A DNA stretch of 64,000 nucleotides from Phytophthora hibernalis (lineage: Eukaryota; Oomycota; Peronosporomycetes; Peronosporales; Peronosporaceae). Within the stretch, counting starts at the first letter, position 1. Every line of letters starts with the position of its first letter. Positions 11,417-22,169 of this stretch are shown piece by piece. The translations under genes were made by a program, and so were the position numbers. A model generated the notes under the pieces. It had not been told where the DNA came from and made no database searches. It saw only the letters and a list, made by a program, of their open reading frames with translations. Where the stretch lies: assembly GCA_012656075.1 (NCBI GenBank), contig JAAKBF010000014.1, positions 186,001 through 250,000 on the forward strand, written 5' to 3'.

Positions 11417-12158
11417 TTGGCTCAAGAAGTATTGAAGGACCGAACCCAGGGCGAGGTTACTAGTCGCGAAGCCTTATTTGCAGCTGTGAGCGTGGAAGTA
11501 GAACATGAAGAAACGGTGACCGAAGACAGTGTTACCTCGGACGAGTGTGCGATTGCAGTCGAGGAGGTGCTAGCTAGCGCACCCCAAGCCAAGCCCAGGA
11601 GGACCCTCCGGGCTCATGAAAGGGACAAGCCACGCTCTCGAAACCCAGAGTGCCTATGTGGAGGTGATAGCGGCGGAACGGTTCGTCGCCTCCACGAATG
11701 CGAAGGCGGTCACAGCACCAACTCTCTCGAGACGGGTATGGTCAAACTAGACGACCGGGGCCGTTAAAGGGAAAGAAGTGCTCATTCACGCTCGAGTCTT
11801 CACGTCCGAAGAACTAGATGCGTTGGGAAACGCCTCGTCGGCTACGGCAGTCGGTGAAAAAGAAGAATATGAGAAGGAGCTTGAAGAACGGCTCTTTCCT
11901 CTGGACGAATTCGAGTTGAAGAAGCAAATGGTCGTGAACGTCGCTGAACAGCGAGAGCCACTCGACGAACTCAGTGTACTGTTGAAGATCCCTAAAGAGA
12001 CGCTGGCTCGAAACAAGGAGTCGTCCCTGGGAAGTTATCGACACCTGAATACTGGCTGGGCTGGTACCGCCGTACACTTGCGGCGTCTGAAGAAGCGAAG
12101 CGGACCAACCGGGATTTCTGTGAGTCTCGACCCCGTGAGAACGCTGTTGCACGAATAG
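11417..12158 (+). pseudogene. Acidic linker ORFs of the LTR element
   Basis: Two consecutive ORFs, 11417-11767 and 11778-12158, are rich in Glu, Val and Ala. They have a short helical part (EELEERLFPLDEFELKKQMV) and DELSVLLKIPKETLARNKES. They probably belong to one long gag-pro polyprotein broken by frameshifts. No enzymatic motif is visible. Confidence 0.45.
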
Positions 12159-12264
12159 GGCTCTACTACCCAGTGATTATGACCACCGCGATGTAGGAGG
12201 TGGAGGAGACTCCGCTCTGGACGAGATCTGCCGGATATGTGCTCGGAAGGAGACCCGGTCAACT

Positions 12265-12651
12265 GTGATGGTAAACGATGCGATCGTCGAAGAGAACATT
12301 GGTGTGGCCTTGAGCTACATTGAGGTCATCGAAGAGTTCGCACTACTGAAAACCGAGGAGAGCAATCCGGATATGAAGCTGCGGCTGCCACAAGGCGATC
12401 GTAAAGTACATCCTAGGAGGAAACCGGGACTGCGTGAGATTCCTGAAGCTACTGCTGAGAGCTCCGCGAGGGACTATGAATCGCTGGTACCTGAAGGCGT
12501 ACGTGTGACCGAATCCGTAGGTGGAGATGAGGCCGTACATGTGGGATACATCGACTGCGTGCGTTCCGAGATGCTGATTGATACGGGAGCGACTTCGCGT
12601 CTGGTGGACTCACTTGCTTTGCGCCGAATTCGGCGCTCGGAGAACCTCTAA
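12265..12651 (+). pseudogene. Retropepsin-like protease region
   Basis: The ORF ends with a line typical of Gypsy aspartic proteases: VGYIDCVRSEMLIDTGATSR, where DTGA is the active-site motif, near 12540-12600. The rest of the domain, including the flap and hydrophobic-hydrophobic-Gly pair, is lost in a frame change after 12651. In a working element it would cleave the gag polyprotein. Confidence 0.6.
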
Positions 12652-12803
12652 GACCGTACCCGGACAGGCGGAAGGCGTACTGGGTCACGTAGCCTGTCTA
12701 CCTCGTTTGCTCACGGCAACGATTAGTGCTGTGACAATGCGAGACGTGTTGAACGACTTGGAAGGACAAGGTGTCGTCCAAGTCGGGAAGAGCGCTACAA
12801 TCG

Positions 12804-13217
12804 ATGAAGATCTGTCCGACCGTGAAAGAGGAGGTAACCTGGAGACGTCTGCCTATGAAGGACCTGATCCTGTCCAAGGGCAGGGTTCTGTCCAGTCCCG
12901 GAGCACGTTTCGCTAGCTGGAAACGCGAACGCTGCTCTCTACCGAACTCCGCATCCACTATGGCGGAACCGGACCAGTCCGAAAGAGAAGACGCGGATCT
13001 GACTGATGTGTCCCCAGTGAACCCGTTCGATCTCGATCGCGAATCGCCCTTGGTTGAACACAAGCATGCCTGCTGGAGCCTATACGCTGTCTTTATCGTG
13101 TTTGTGGTCAGCGTGCTGTCTTATCCGTGGCATTTTGGGAGCGCCGCTCACCGACTCGAGGCACTAGCCCCAATCAAGATCATAGTAGACGCTCTGCTAG
13201 ACTCGAGACCCGTATAA
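12804..13217 (+). CDS. Single-pass membrane ORF upstream of the 3' LTR
   Basis: A ~137-residue frame starting at ATG 12804 (an internal ATG at 12960 is an alternative). A polar, acidic N-terminal part is followed by one strong hydrophobic helix, WSLYAVFIVFVVSVLSYPW, at about residues 90-110, and a short tail. It sits where envelope-like ORFs sit in some Gypsy elements, between the protease-like region and the 3' LTR, but no viral envelope feature is evident. Function unknown. A much larger membrane ORF precedes the related LTR at 45.7 kb. Confidence 0.45.
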   Translation: MKICPTVKEEVTWRRLPMKDLILSKGRVLSSPGARFASWKRERCSLPNSASTMAEPDQSEREDADLTDVSPVNPFDLDRESPLVEHKHACWSLYAVFIVFVVSVLSYPWHFGSAAHRLEALAPIKIIVDALLDSRPV

Positions 13218-13458
13218 CTGCGAGCGTGATTAACGCGATATCCTTCGCCGATATCGCGAAGGAGTCATGGATGAACTACAAATCTATCACAAAGCCACGG
13301 AAAATGAAAAACCTGATCTTGTGGAAGTGCAGACTCGCGCGCCTTAGGCCATTGCTGCTGAACTACGGCCCACTGAACGGCTGGTGCAGGGTTTGCGCCA
13401 GGGACTGGCTGGGTGTACGGCGAGTCGTCGAGGACGACGAAGTTTCAGTCGAGGAGAA

Positions 13459-13970
13459 TGTCCCGATGCGGGGCATACGGGTTGCGTGCCAGCCCTTGGC
13501 GGGCCGGACCCTGCGACGGGCGACCGTGCCTAGTCACGCAGTGGATCTGCTGAAACAGTGGACCTCCGCCCATTCCGAAGTACCTTGCAGGCGAGAAGAC
13601 GTGCCTGGCGAGGCATAACATGCGCCGTGTTCCCGGCGAGACGACATCTAAGGACGGGTGGCAGGGCCTTCACAAGTATGGATAGCAGTGCAACGTTGGT
13701 GGGGTGTGTCTTTCGGGACCGCCACCGCTGAGAACGCCTGCTGGTGGAGTTAGAAGGGCTGTCACCTCTACAAGTCGAGGTCGACGATCGAGCTGATCAT
13801 TGCGTTTGCATGTCAGTTTCGCATTTACCCGATGAGCAACAAACAACAGAAAACAAGAAAAACAAGAAAACCTTTATATTACTCCAGAGACTTTACTTTT
13901 CACCTGACCTGTCCTCCAAACCTGAACGGCAGAGGCTACTCGACCCGGCTCGTCAGCGGTGGTGCGGACA
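13459..13970 (+). repeat. 3' LTR
   Basis: 512 bp, begins TGTCCCGATGCGGGGC and ends GCGGACA. It directly follows a GAGGAGAA polypurine tract. The reading frame before it runs into the LTR. Confidence 0.9.
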
Positions 13971-14690
13971 CAAACCCATGTCTTGAAGCGTTTTGCTGTC
14001 ACTTTCTTCAACTGAGCTTAAGAAATAAAACGATTCTCCTTCAGATAAAAAGGCCTCGATCGAATCACGAGTCCGAGGAGGGAACCTTTCCTGGTAGACG
14101 CAGACAAAGGAATGTGATCGAAGTTTTCTTCAGCTCCCTGAAGCGTGGCGTCTGTGCTTGAGTGCGAGTTAGGGTCATGCATGTATTCATAGGAGTTGCA
14201 GTCAGAGTCTTTGGCAGTGGCGTCCGGTCTACATTGCAAGAAAGGATCTGGTGCGTTGCCGGGATTGAGTTCAGTTGGCATCGGTGGATTTCCATTCCAG
14301 ACGAAAGCGTATCCGGTGTGTCTCCGGTGGTGGACGGGCCACTGTAGCTGTCTGTGGCTTCAGATATCGGGAGAACAGCGTAGGTATCGAAGAGTGTAGT
14401 GGTAGAAAGTGAAGAGCGGTGTACGACGATCAAGGCAAATTGTCGAGTGAATCAACGTCGTTGTAGGGTGCACTGCAGCGGTTAAGTAACGACTGCGTAC
14501 GACGCTAAACGTACAGAGTGAAACCAAAGGTACCGGTCTCCCATGGGCCCCTCGAATCTAAGTATTATAACTGCCCGTGACGTTGAACGTAGACAATGAA
14601 ACCACCGCCATTTGTTTTGCCCGAGTGGCTCGTATCTAGCTTTGTAAATACTGTTATATACCATCTTCGTCCTAGTAAGCCGAAGTTATG
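13971..14690. other. Unassigned flank of the LTR element
   Basis: A minus-strand open frame (14433-14065) is Ser/Thr-rich and unrecognised. It may be chance. The remaining sequence shows nothing I can name. Confidence 0.35.
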
Positions 14691-14844
14691 CAGTAATCTG
14701 CTTCCTCAGCGAGCACCTGATATATATAGAGAATGCAAGTATATTTTGCGTGAAAGCCTTCTAGGTCTCATTTATTTAGACCAAGAAACATAAGATTTGA
14801 AAGGTTATTTAGTGTTGGGTGTTCGCTGAGGAAGCAGATCACTG
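14691..14844. mobile_element. 154-bp mariner-type MITE
   Basis: The ends are 27-bp inverted repeats beginning CAGTAATCTGCTTCCTCAGC and (minus strand) CAGTGATCTGCTTCCTCAGC, with two mismatches over the arm. The right flank is TA and the left is TG, fitting a TA target site with one mutation. CAGT ends at TA are typical of Tc1/mariner. Only ~100 bp lies between the arms. Confidence 0.75.
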
Positions 14845-14983
14845 TAATTAAAAATCGTACGACTTCCTTAATGCGTTGAACTATAAAAAATCAAGTACAA
14901 CCTTAATTTTTTTGAAGCATTTGATTCTACATTCTATATCTGACTTGTTGAATTCGTCTATTAAAAATTATTTCGAGGACCTA

Positions 14984-15040
14984 CGTACAGTACGTTCTGA
15001 CAATCTGCATTCAACTCCTTAAATAGTTTAATTCCTCTTT
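14984..15040 (+). repeat. Short dispersed repeat (also at 53086-53143)
   Basis: The sequence GCATTCAACTCCTTAAAT and its surroundings recur near 53.1 kb in the same orientation with few changes, both preceded by a GACCTAC motif. It is probably a fragment of an unidentified element. Confidence 0.5.
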
Positions 15041-15066
15041 TACGTCAGACCCCGAGCACGAGTTCT

Positions 15067-15390
15067 CTGGATTTTATATCCAGTCCAGAGTCTATCAGTG
15101 ATTGCAACGAGGTCTGTATCCTTGCATTTCTAATACATTTCGTAAAACGATTTAGAAATTTCAGAAAAAACTTTAAACCCTGCAATATTTGATAACCGAA
15201 ACGATAATAATTTTATTTGTGGCGGTTGACCCATCCGCAGAAGATAAGGACAAAACACCTCTATGATATGATATCACTTATAATCGTATTTTACCTGCTG
15301 CAGAAGATTTATCCAGACCGTTCGAGCTACATGTTGGATGTTTTTTTCGAGCAATATAATACCGAGCACCGCTTACTACCGTAAAATCGG
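15067..15390 (-). repeat. Copy A of a ~320-bp non-coding repeat family
   Basis: Read on the minus strand it matches copies at 20955-21272 and 24789-25110. Shared marks are GGTCTGGATAAATC, CTTCTGCGGATGGGTCAACC and a terminal hairpin in which GGATATAAAATCC forms the core. No coding potential. Confidence 0.75.
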
Positions 15391-15660
15391 ATTCAATCAG
15401 ACAGTGCTTGCTATATAAAAGTTTTAAAGTTCAAGTACAACAGTAGCGCTAGCTCGAGTCTCTTCGAGCTCTTCGCGCGCGAGGTCTCTCAACTGGTCTG
15501 GCTGGATACAAGGTAAGGTGACAGCTCCATTTATTTCACACACAGAAATACACACGAAAATTAAAAAAATTGTTTTGCAGTAACATTTTGCTGAATACTG
15601 TATACTCAATTTGTTTTTACATATACTATACTACTAATATACTACTACTACATCACTTGT
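15391..15660. other. AT-rich intergenic sequence
   Basis: No gene or repeat boundary identified. A short minus-strand ORF here has a hydrophobic N-terminus but no homology I recognise. Confidence 0.3.
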
Positions 15661-16330
15661 AAGGGTCCGAGTGAGAGCTATTAGTTGCGTGTGTGCATTT
15701 CGGCAGTGTGTAGGCTAGTGTAGTTGGTAAACAAGCAGTGGAAGCGTGCAAGTACTGCATTCGGTGCCGAATAAAATCGGTGGAGTGAAGGGTCATGCGC
15801 TTCAAAGTGAGAAACCCAACGGAACTTTGTGACGAAGTGCGCTATGTCGAATTGCATGGCGGCACGTCCCATCCGCGTTGCAGCAGGCACGATCGGGTAC
15901 GACCGCACCGGTCGTCATGCAGCCGTGACGACAAGAGCTGTTGGTGTTAAGGGTCCGAGTGCGAGCTGCGTGAGATGCATGAGATCCGCCGGAGTAAAAC
16001 TAAGGCGTCGATACTAGTTGCGTGTGTGCGTTTCGACAGTGGGTAGACTAGTGCAGTAGGTAGACGAGCTTTGACACGAAGCGCAAGCATGTGAGTATTG
16101 CGTACGGTCCCAAATAAAATTGGTGGGGTGAAGGAAGGGTCGCGTACTTTGAAGTGAGAAAGCTCAACGGAACTCTGTGGAGAAAGCGCGCTTTGCCGAA
16201 CTGCCTGGCGACACGGCCCATCCGCGTTGAAGCAGCCCCAGCGAACTGGTCCGCACGCAGCCATAAAGACAAGAGCTGCTAGTGCTGGGGTCCAAGTTAG
16301 ACCTGCGTGAGATGTATGGGATCTGCGTAT
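15661..16330. repeat. Tandem duplication, ~335-bp period
   Basis: Two long imperfect copies follow each other; TTGCGTGTGTGC occurs at 15683 and 16017, and GTGAGAAA with CAACGGAACT occurs in both. A third copy begins at ~16288 (GGGTCCAAG) but stops. The first unit lacks about 46 bp that the second has. It lies immediately upstream of the ORF at 16354. Confidence 0.75.
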
Positions 16331-16353
16331 TACTGGTCACAGCCCACTAAAGG

Positions 16354-17131
16354 TTGCAAGGACTAGCGAGGGGTTCGCCGATGCTCACAATGCAATTTGC
16401 CACGATGCCATCAGCTCTGGAACTACTACGAGCCGAGAGAGAGGCTCAAGAGGCTGAAGAATCTCGTCTTCCGCACCTCTGCCACCGCGTACATCGAGGC
16501 GTACCAGCCATTGCCTCACGAGCACGTGACGCTGGAGATGTGTGTGCTCGCCACCGAAGAGTGTGAAATGTTATGGCGTCTGGAGCTGATTGATCAGGAT
16601 CTGGGATCGGAGTTGTAATCCATCCTTGATGAGTACACACGCTTGGATGTTGCGCGGCGCAGTAAGTTTGTTTACCAGCTATCTATCTGGAAGAACCGCA
16701 GCCCACTCTTGAACACCATTGACTATCGCCCTGGCCTGAGCTACCGATTCGAGAAGGTGCACTCGCTGAAACTCCTGTACGGCAACCCCCTCGGTAGCAT
16801 CCAAATCCGCCACAGACTTCACGCCGACCCATTACCGGGTCCAGCGCCGGTGATCACACGTGGACCACCGCTCCGCTCCCAACTACCCGAGCGTCCATCG
16901 TACGCTTCCGACGTGGAGACGCCGTTCAGCACGTCGCACTCGGCGGATACAGAGACGACGCTAGAGGGAGTTGACGAAGCCATCACTGTGTCGCCGGCTG
17001 AAAAGGCTCAGTCGAAGCGCAAGATGTGCAAGGACGACACCAAACCACCACCGTCGGAATCGACTGCCAAGAAACCACGCAAGATGGATATGCCTGCGAA
17101 GAAGAGCCCCCGATCGGCACTTACCGCGTGA
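16354..17131 (+). pseudogene. Unknown ORF with basic C-terminus, one stop and one shift
   Basis: From 16397 to 17131 the frame is open except for one TAA at 16616-16618. An N-terminal part in another frame (MPSALELLRAEREAQEAEE) probably joins near 16440. The protein would have a helical N-terminal half (YIEAYQPLPHEHVTLEMC), a middle line (YRFEKVHSLKLLYGN), a Pro-rich linker and a Lys/Pro-rich basic tail (KKPRKMDMPAKKSPR). I do not recognise it. The basic tail and repeat setting suggest a gag-like or nuclear protein of a mobile element, but this is inference. Confidence 0.45.
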
Positions 17132-17420
17132 GCCTGGTTGGGGTGGCGGATGAAACGGGCAGGGGGGTACTGGTCCTTGACAAACTTGATTTGTGTAGTC
17201 TTTGATTGATTTTGTAGTATTTTATGGGGCGTTTAAGCTTTGGGATCAATGACCTTGCTTGTAAAATTTGTTCATTCCTGCAAATGGATTACAACCTACC
17301 CGGGTGAGGAGCGTCAGTACGCAGTTCTTAGAAGTGTATTCTGTACGCTTTAGAAATAAATTAAAATTAAACAGCAGTGCACGGTAGTGCAAGTTTGCAT
17401 GTCACTATTGGAGCCCATCC
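17132..17420. other. Sequence downstream of the unknown ORF
   Basis: T-rich, without coding signal. AAATAAATTAAAATTAAA near 17352 could act in 3' end formation, which is speculative. Confidence 0.3.
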
Positions 17421-17424
17421 TGCT

Positions 17425-17720
17425 TCCTCCGCAGCAACTTGAGCGTGTCGGCGGACTCGAACCCCCACACACTCCACCACCACCAGTACACCCACGGTGC
17501 CAGGCGACTGCAGCCACACGCGCGGCCTCGCCTTCGCGAGCGTGTCGGCGGCCACGAACCTTCCGCACACACCATTTGCAACGACGCACCTAGGACTGCG
17601 GCCACTACGTCTGTAGCCACGCGCGTCCTCGCCTTCGCGAGCGCGTCAGCGGTCGCGGAAGATGCCCCCACACACACCAGTTGGCACGACGCACCGACGA
17701 CCGTGGCCACGACGTCAGAA
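17425..17720. repeat. GC-rich imperfect tandem repeats (~105-bp period)
   Basis: The motif GCGAGCGTGTCGGCGG or close variants recurs at about 17430, 17540 and 17640, each followed by a CACACACC-containing stretch and CGACGCACC. Open frames on both strands across this region come from its high GC content. Confidence 0.6.
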
Positions 17721-18760
17721 CGTCTGGAGCGACGCGCGCGGTTTCGCCGGCCACGGAGTCGCCGCCCTTACACCAGTAGACAGTAGACACGACACCGCCC
17801 GTCTGGAGCGGCGGGACATGGCGCCGAAATCGGTGTCGGTGGCCTTCATTTCGCCGCGAGCCGATCACGAACCTTTCGCTTGCGTTCGTTTGTGCCACTT
17901 CGCGATCGGCTTACGAAGCCATCGTCTGGGACGCTTCGCACTTGAAGATCGATATTTGAGAACTTTCTCTAAATTGTCGAAAACGACCCACTGCTTTTTC
18001 GGTATCGGTTCTCAAACTTTCGAAAATGATCCATGCGACCCACAGCTATTTTCTGGAACGGTGCCCGAGATTTGGGTGTTTTTGCTTTTTACCCCTATAT
18101 CTAGAGAAGTGATACGCTTCAGAGATCTCTGCTGAAGGGTCGCCGTAACAAAAGCCAAGAAACGTGCTGACTACCTGCCCCTTCGCATGGGTTCATTTTT
18201 ATTTTGATGGGTTCATCTTTCTAACGCATAGTGAACGCAAGTCAGCGCCGAAGCCATGTCCGAGCGGGCGCCTCATTGGCTGCAGGTGCAACTTACTGGA
18301 GGCACTTTTCCGCACCGATCTGACCCGATCAAGTTTCGTTTCGGTGCTGCGTCAAACGGACGGAGGCTTGGACCCATTAACATAAGCGGGGATCGTGCCG
18401 TGAGTGTCTGACCGAAGTGCGAGTAATTAACTGAGAATTGTATCCCCGAGGCTAAATTTGTGAATTTAGTAGAAATGTCTCTTTCGGCGTACCCACTTTG
18501 TTCAAAACCATTCTGGGGGTTTAGTCAGGGAGTGTGGTGTGCGCGCACACCGCTGTTTTTACTTTAGAAATTGCGAAAGGTTTAGTGGGGGCCAGTGAGC
18601 GATGTTGCAAACCCCATAGTGAAACCAAGTGTACTTTTCCAATCGAACATTCGCAAATTTGGCGAACTGACTTGACGAACACTGTGTGCTCTCAGCTTCC
18701 AGCTAAGAGTTTACGATCGTAAAATGAAAATTTGAAGCGCGTGCCCAGTAAATAATTTGT
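17721..18760. other. Unassigned repeat-flanking DNA
   Basis: The ORF 17662-18135 is GC-driven at its start and unrecognised. The rest shows no gene. Part of 18590-18760 may be an eroded outer end of the large inverted repeat that follows. Confidence 0.3.
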
Positions 18761-20281
18761 TATTGTCCGGCATTCATACAGTGTAGGTGTAGTAACAATA
18801 TGCGTGCGTCGTTGCATTGCCGACTTATCTTCACACTTTCATACAAAACAAGACTACGTACAAAATCTAAAATCGCATCAGTCACGGAAAATTATTCGTG
18901 CAATTTGAACGAAACATTTCCTGCAGCTATCAATGGGCTGCTGGATGACCGTATTGCATGGACCACGAGGGTTTCCATGGCAATGAGGTTGGTGCAAGTT
19001 GGCAAAGAAGATCATAAAATTTGACGACTTTGAAAGAGATTTGCAGACAGTTGAGCACGAAGTAGCCTTGGCTGTTTTGCTGTATATGGTCCTCACTTGA
19101 CACTTACTAACATGAACTTTTCAGTAAATTTTATGTAATAGTGTATATAAGGTGTGAGAGCTTATGATTACCCCTGTAACCAATGCACTAGTGGTAAACA
19201 AGAGTAGGCTGTGAGGAGCGCGGCCACCGAGCAGATTAATCACTTGCACAGCCGAAGCGTACGCTACCACCAAAAATAGTCCAGGAATGTAATTTTCTAT
19301 CACGAATGAGCAGGAAACTATTCAGTTTGCAGAGTTCCGAGTCTCTGAAAACAATTCTGGGAGGCTACAGAACTTCTCGATTTTACCTTGATTTGCGGCC
19401 ACTGACATGCTTATGATTTTTACTAGACACTTACTAACTGTGAAAAACATGTACAGTTAGCTATACTGTAAGCGTACACGGCCCACCTTAGCACGAAGGT
19501 AAAGCGCAGTTGGCTCTGAACCTAGAAGCCTCCATGTACATTGACCTGTGAACGTTGGCCAACAAAATTTAGGAAATTACTACGCCCGGTGGCCTATGGA
19601 TACACGGTGAGAAAGCTACACGCATTGGGAGGGTTTCGTTTAAGTAAATACGCAGGCATGATTGGCATAGTTACAAGTAGCAACCGTTTAATTAGAAGCG
19701 AAGTGATGTTAGATCAATGAATTTAGGATTCCTTCAACAGTCCTTCAAGCAACATTTTGCTAATACTTCGAAGTACTGCTTATTTTTCGCCTTCATTTGA
19801 ATATCGTTCCTATCAGTATCTCCTAATCAATACTGCTTAGTACAATCCAAAAATGGCGTACATGGATATGAAGTGAATTTTCACGACGAATTCCAATCCA
19901 TTTTTCTAAAAACAATCACTATGAAACTTAGTTTGCTTAGTTCAAAAGTAAAATCCAGAGCTGTTCCGTGCGAAGTCGCGGCTGTACGGACAGCCTTATA
20001 GGGATTAATTCGAAACTCGAAAAAGTAGGTACAGATCCGATACAAATTCCAAGTGACCAGTTATATAAATCCGCCAATTTGTATCGGGTCTTGAAACACA
20101 CTTTGTTTCAATGGATAAGGTTATACAGGAAGGCTTTAATGGTGTGTTACGTTATTGAATTTCATGCCCCCGTGCGCAGCGCCCGGGCCTAGAATGTGGC
20201 GCGTTACGTTCGATAAGAAGGGCGCCGGCGCTTGGGGTGGTAAATTATAGGTAAATATGGTATGACACAGCGACGGCAAAA

Positions 20282-20653
20282 GTGGCCGGCGTAATTAATG
20301 TAGGGTGCGGATCACGCCACACTCCAACGAACTGCGGGCGTGGTTCGCAGGTCTTCCTCGCGGTCATGTTTTTACTACTCTACCGTAAAGACAAGCCCAA
20401 GATTCTTCACCTACGCCGCGCAAACTGCATTCGCCGCTCCTCGTGGCACCTCTGGCGCCTAGCCACCTCCCTCTTGTTTCTTAGCTATCGCCTCCTTAAT
20501 CTCAATCCTTTTTTGCTGACCTTTGTCTTACCTGCGCGCTACCAGCCCAATCCTCTAGTTAATATTAAACGGTACTCATCTGTAGCCAATATCCAAGCAT
20601 TCTGGCGTATTTACTCAGCCGAAACCCCTTCCAAAGTGAGGTTCTTGCTGTAG
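20282..20653 (+). CDS. Hypothetical ORF within the inverted-repeat element
   Basis: A 123-codon frame (start codon not a clear ATG) with hydrophobic patches (VFLAVMFLLLY, LLFLSYRLLNLN) and basic residues. I do not recognise it. It may be chance, since the region is repeat-derived. Confidence 0.2.
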   Translation: MAGVINVGCGSRHTPTNCGRGSQVFLAVMFLLLYRKDKPKILHLRRANCIRRSSWHLWRLATSLLFLSYRLLNLNPFLLTFVLPARYQPNPLVNIKRYSSVANIQAFWRIYSAETPSKVRFLL

Positions 20654-20954
20654 CGTTCTCACTGTGTATCCAGAGGTCACAGGTCGTCAACAAATTCCTA
20701 AGTCTTGTAAGCCGAAATAGGTGCCAGAAATGCTTCGTGCAAACAGGTCGGAAACGCAAATTTATGGACTGCACGCAGATTTTCCGTGGATGAAGCGATT
20801 TAAGATTTTGAATGTCATCGTTTAAATCGGCATCATATTATTACTCCACCTATGAATGCCGGACAATAACCAAATGGATATGGTGGCGTCTTCATTTTTC
20901 TTTTTACTGGCCAATATCCGTAGTAAGGAATAATCCAAACACAATTTTATAAAA

Positions 20955-21272
20955 TACGGTGCACTGTTTTTTACAGTAGTGTGTTGCTCGAAGAAAATAA
21001 TCCAAAATGTTGCTGGAATGGTCTGGATAAATCATCTGCTGCAGATAAAATACGATAATAAGTGATATCGAATCATAAAGGTGTTTTGTCCAAATCTTCT
21101 GCGGATGGGTCAACCGTCACACAAAAAAATCTTCCCGGATATTAAATATTGCATGCATTAAACACATTTGATTAAAATTCCAAATCGTATTAAGAAAGGT
21201 ATTATAAATGCAAGGATTCAGACCTCGCTGCAATCCCTGGTAGATTCTGGATATAAAATCCAGAGAATTTAT
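20955..21272 (+). repeat. Copy B of the ~320-bp repeat family
   Basis: Shares GGTCTGGATAAATC, CTTCTGCGGATGGGTCAACC and the 3' hairpin with copies A and C. Lies in the centre of the inverted-repeat element, with its hairpin end next to the right arm. Confidence 0.75.
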
Positions 21273-21817
21273 ACACCATAAATAACAAAGCCGCGACTTC
21301 GCACGGAACAGCTCTGGATTTTACTTAGAGCTCAACAAACTCAGTTTCAAACCGATTATGTCACATGGTGACTTGTTGGCGTCTAAACCCTCCTTAATTA
21401 TATACATATCAGGTGTTCCTTATTGACGCACATTACTGTATTATTAGCAACTTGTTGGTTGAAGGAGTGTTGAAGGAATCCTAAATTCTTCGATCTAGCA
21501 TCACTTCGCTTCTAATAAAACGGTTGCTACTTGTAACTACTTTATGCCAATCATGCGTGCGTACTTACTCAAACGAAACCCGTGTAACTTTCTCACCATG
21601 TATCCATAAGCCACCGGGCGTAATAAGGTCCCTAAATTTTGTTGGCAAATACAGCTGCAGGAAATGTTTCGTTCATACTGCACAAATAATTTTCCATGAG
21701 TGATGCGATTTTAGATTTTGTACGTAGTCTTGCATGAAAGTGAGAAGATAAGTCGGCAATGCAACGACGCACGCATATTCTTACTATACCTACACTGTAT
21801 GAATGCCGAACAATAAC

Positions 21818-22169
21818 CAACATGATGTGGTTCTATCATTTTTAATGGACACGCGCTTCGATATTGTGAATCCCGGGCGGTTCGCTTAACCGCCACATAC
21901 AAATTACAAGTCATTTGCGAAGTCGCTCAAAACAGCACATGTGTCACAGTAAGTACGAATCGGACTTAGTGTGAATTCGGCAGTCAGATTTGGGCATTGC
22001 ATGGCGGTTTCACCGCCGGAGATTCAACCAATCGCCCAATAGTTGGTGTAAAATCTCGTTTTTGGTTTGAAATTGAGGTCGTTGTTCGGCACCTGATTGG
22101 CTAAAAAAACCTCAAAACCAGTGCTGCACCTCCAGCAATTTTTTCGAGGTCGGAGCTCAGTTCTTAGGT
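21818..22169. other. Intergenic DNA before the second Harbinger
   Basis: Contains short GGCGGTT/AACCGCC inverted motifs near 21880 and 22000 (GGCGGTTTCACCGCC) but no gene. Confidence 0.35.

Larger units (their letters stand above)
8132..13970 (+). mobile_element. LTR retroelement lacking RT/IN (TR-GAG-like)
   Basis: Two LTRs (8132-8645 and 13459-13970), both TGTCCC...GGACA, differ at fewer than about ten positions by eye, so the insertion is young. A 4-bp CAAA is shared by the two flanks (8128-8131 and 13971-13974). A purine tract (GAGGAGAA) precedes the 3' LTR. Inside lie a gag-like region with zinc-knuckle motifs, a long repeat-bearing linker, a protease-like DTGA motif near 12580 and a membrane ORF. 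No reverse transcriptase, RNase H or integrase motif was found in 4.8 kb of interior, so mobility would need another element. A 512-bp LTR with similar ends lies at 45747-46258. Confidence 0.8.
18761..21817. mobile_element. ~3-kb long-inverted-repeat (foldback-like) element
   Basis: 18761-18928 pairs with 21651-21817, 19557-19742 with 21470-21650, and 19938-19985 with 21290-21330, all inverted and in matching order. The left arm carries an extra ~630 bp (18929-19556), an insertion not present in the right arm. A third, more diverged copy of the outer arm, in right-arm orientation, occupies about 20640-20875. The centre (19986-21289) holds copy B of the ~320-bp repeat and one unrecognised ORF. 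This could be a foldback or long-TIR MULE-like element. No transposase is visible. Confidence 0.65.

Noticed and set aside
17387..17898. Several overlapping open frames on both strands
   Set aside because: They come from a GC-rich tandem repeat and show repeat-encoded Arg/Thr/His-rich peptides only.
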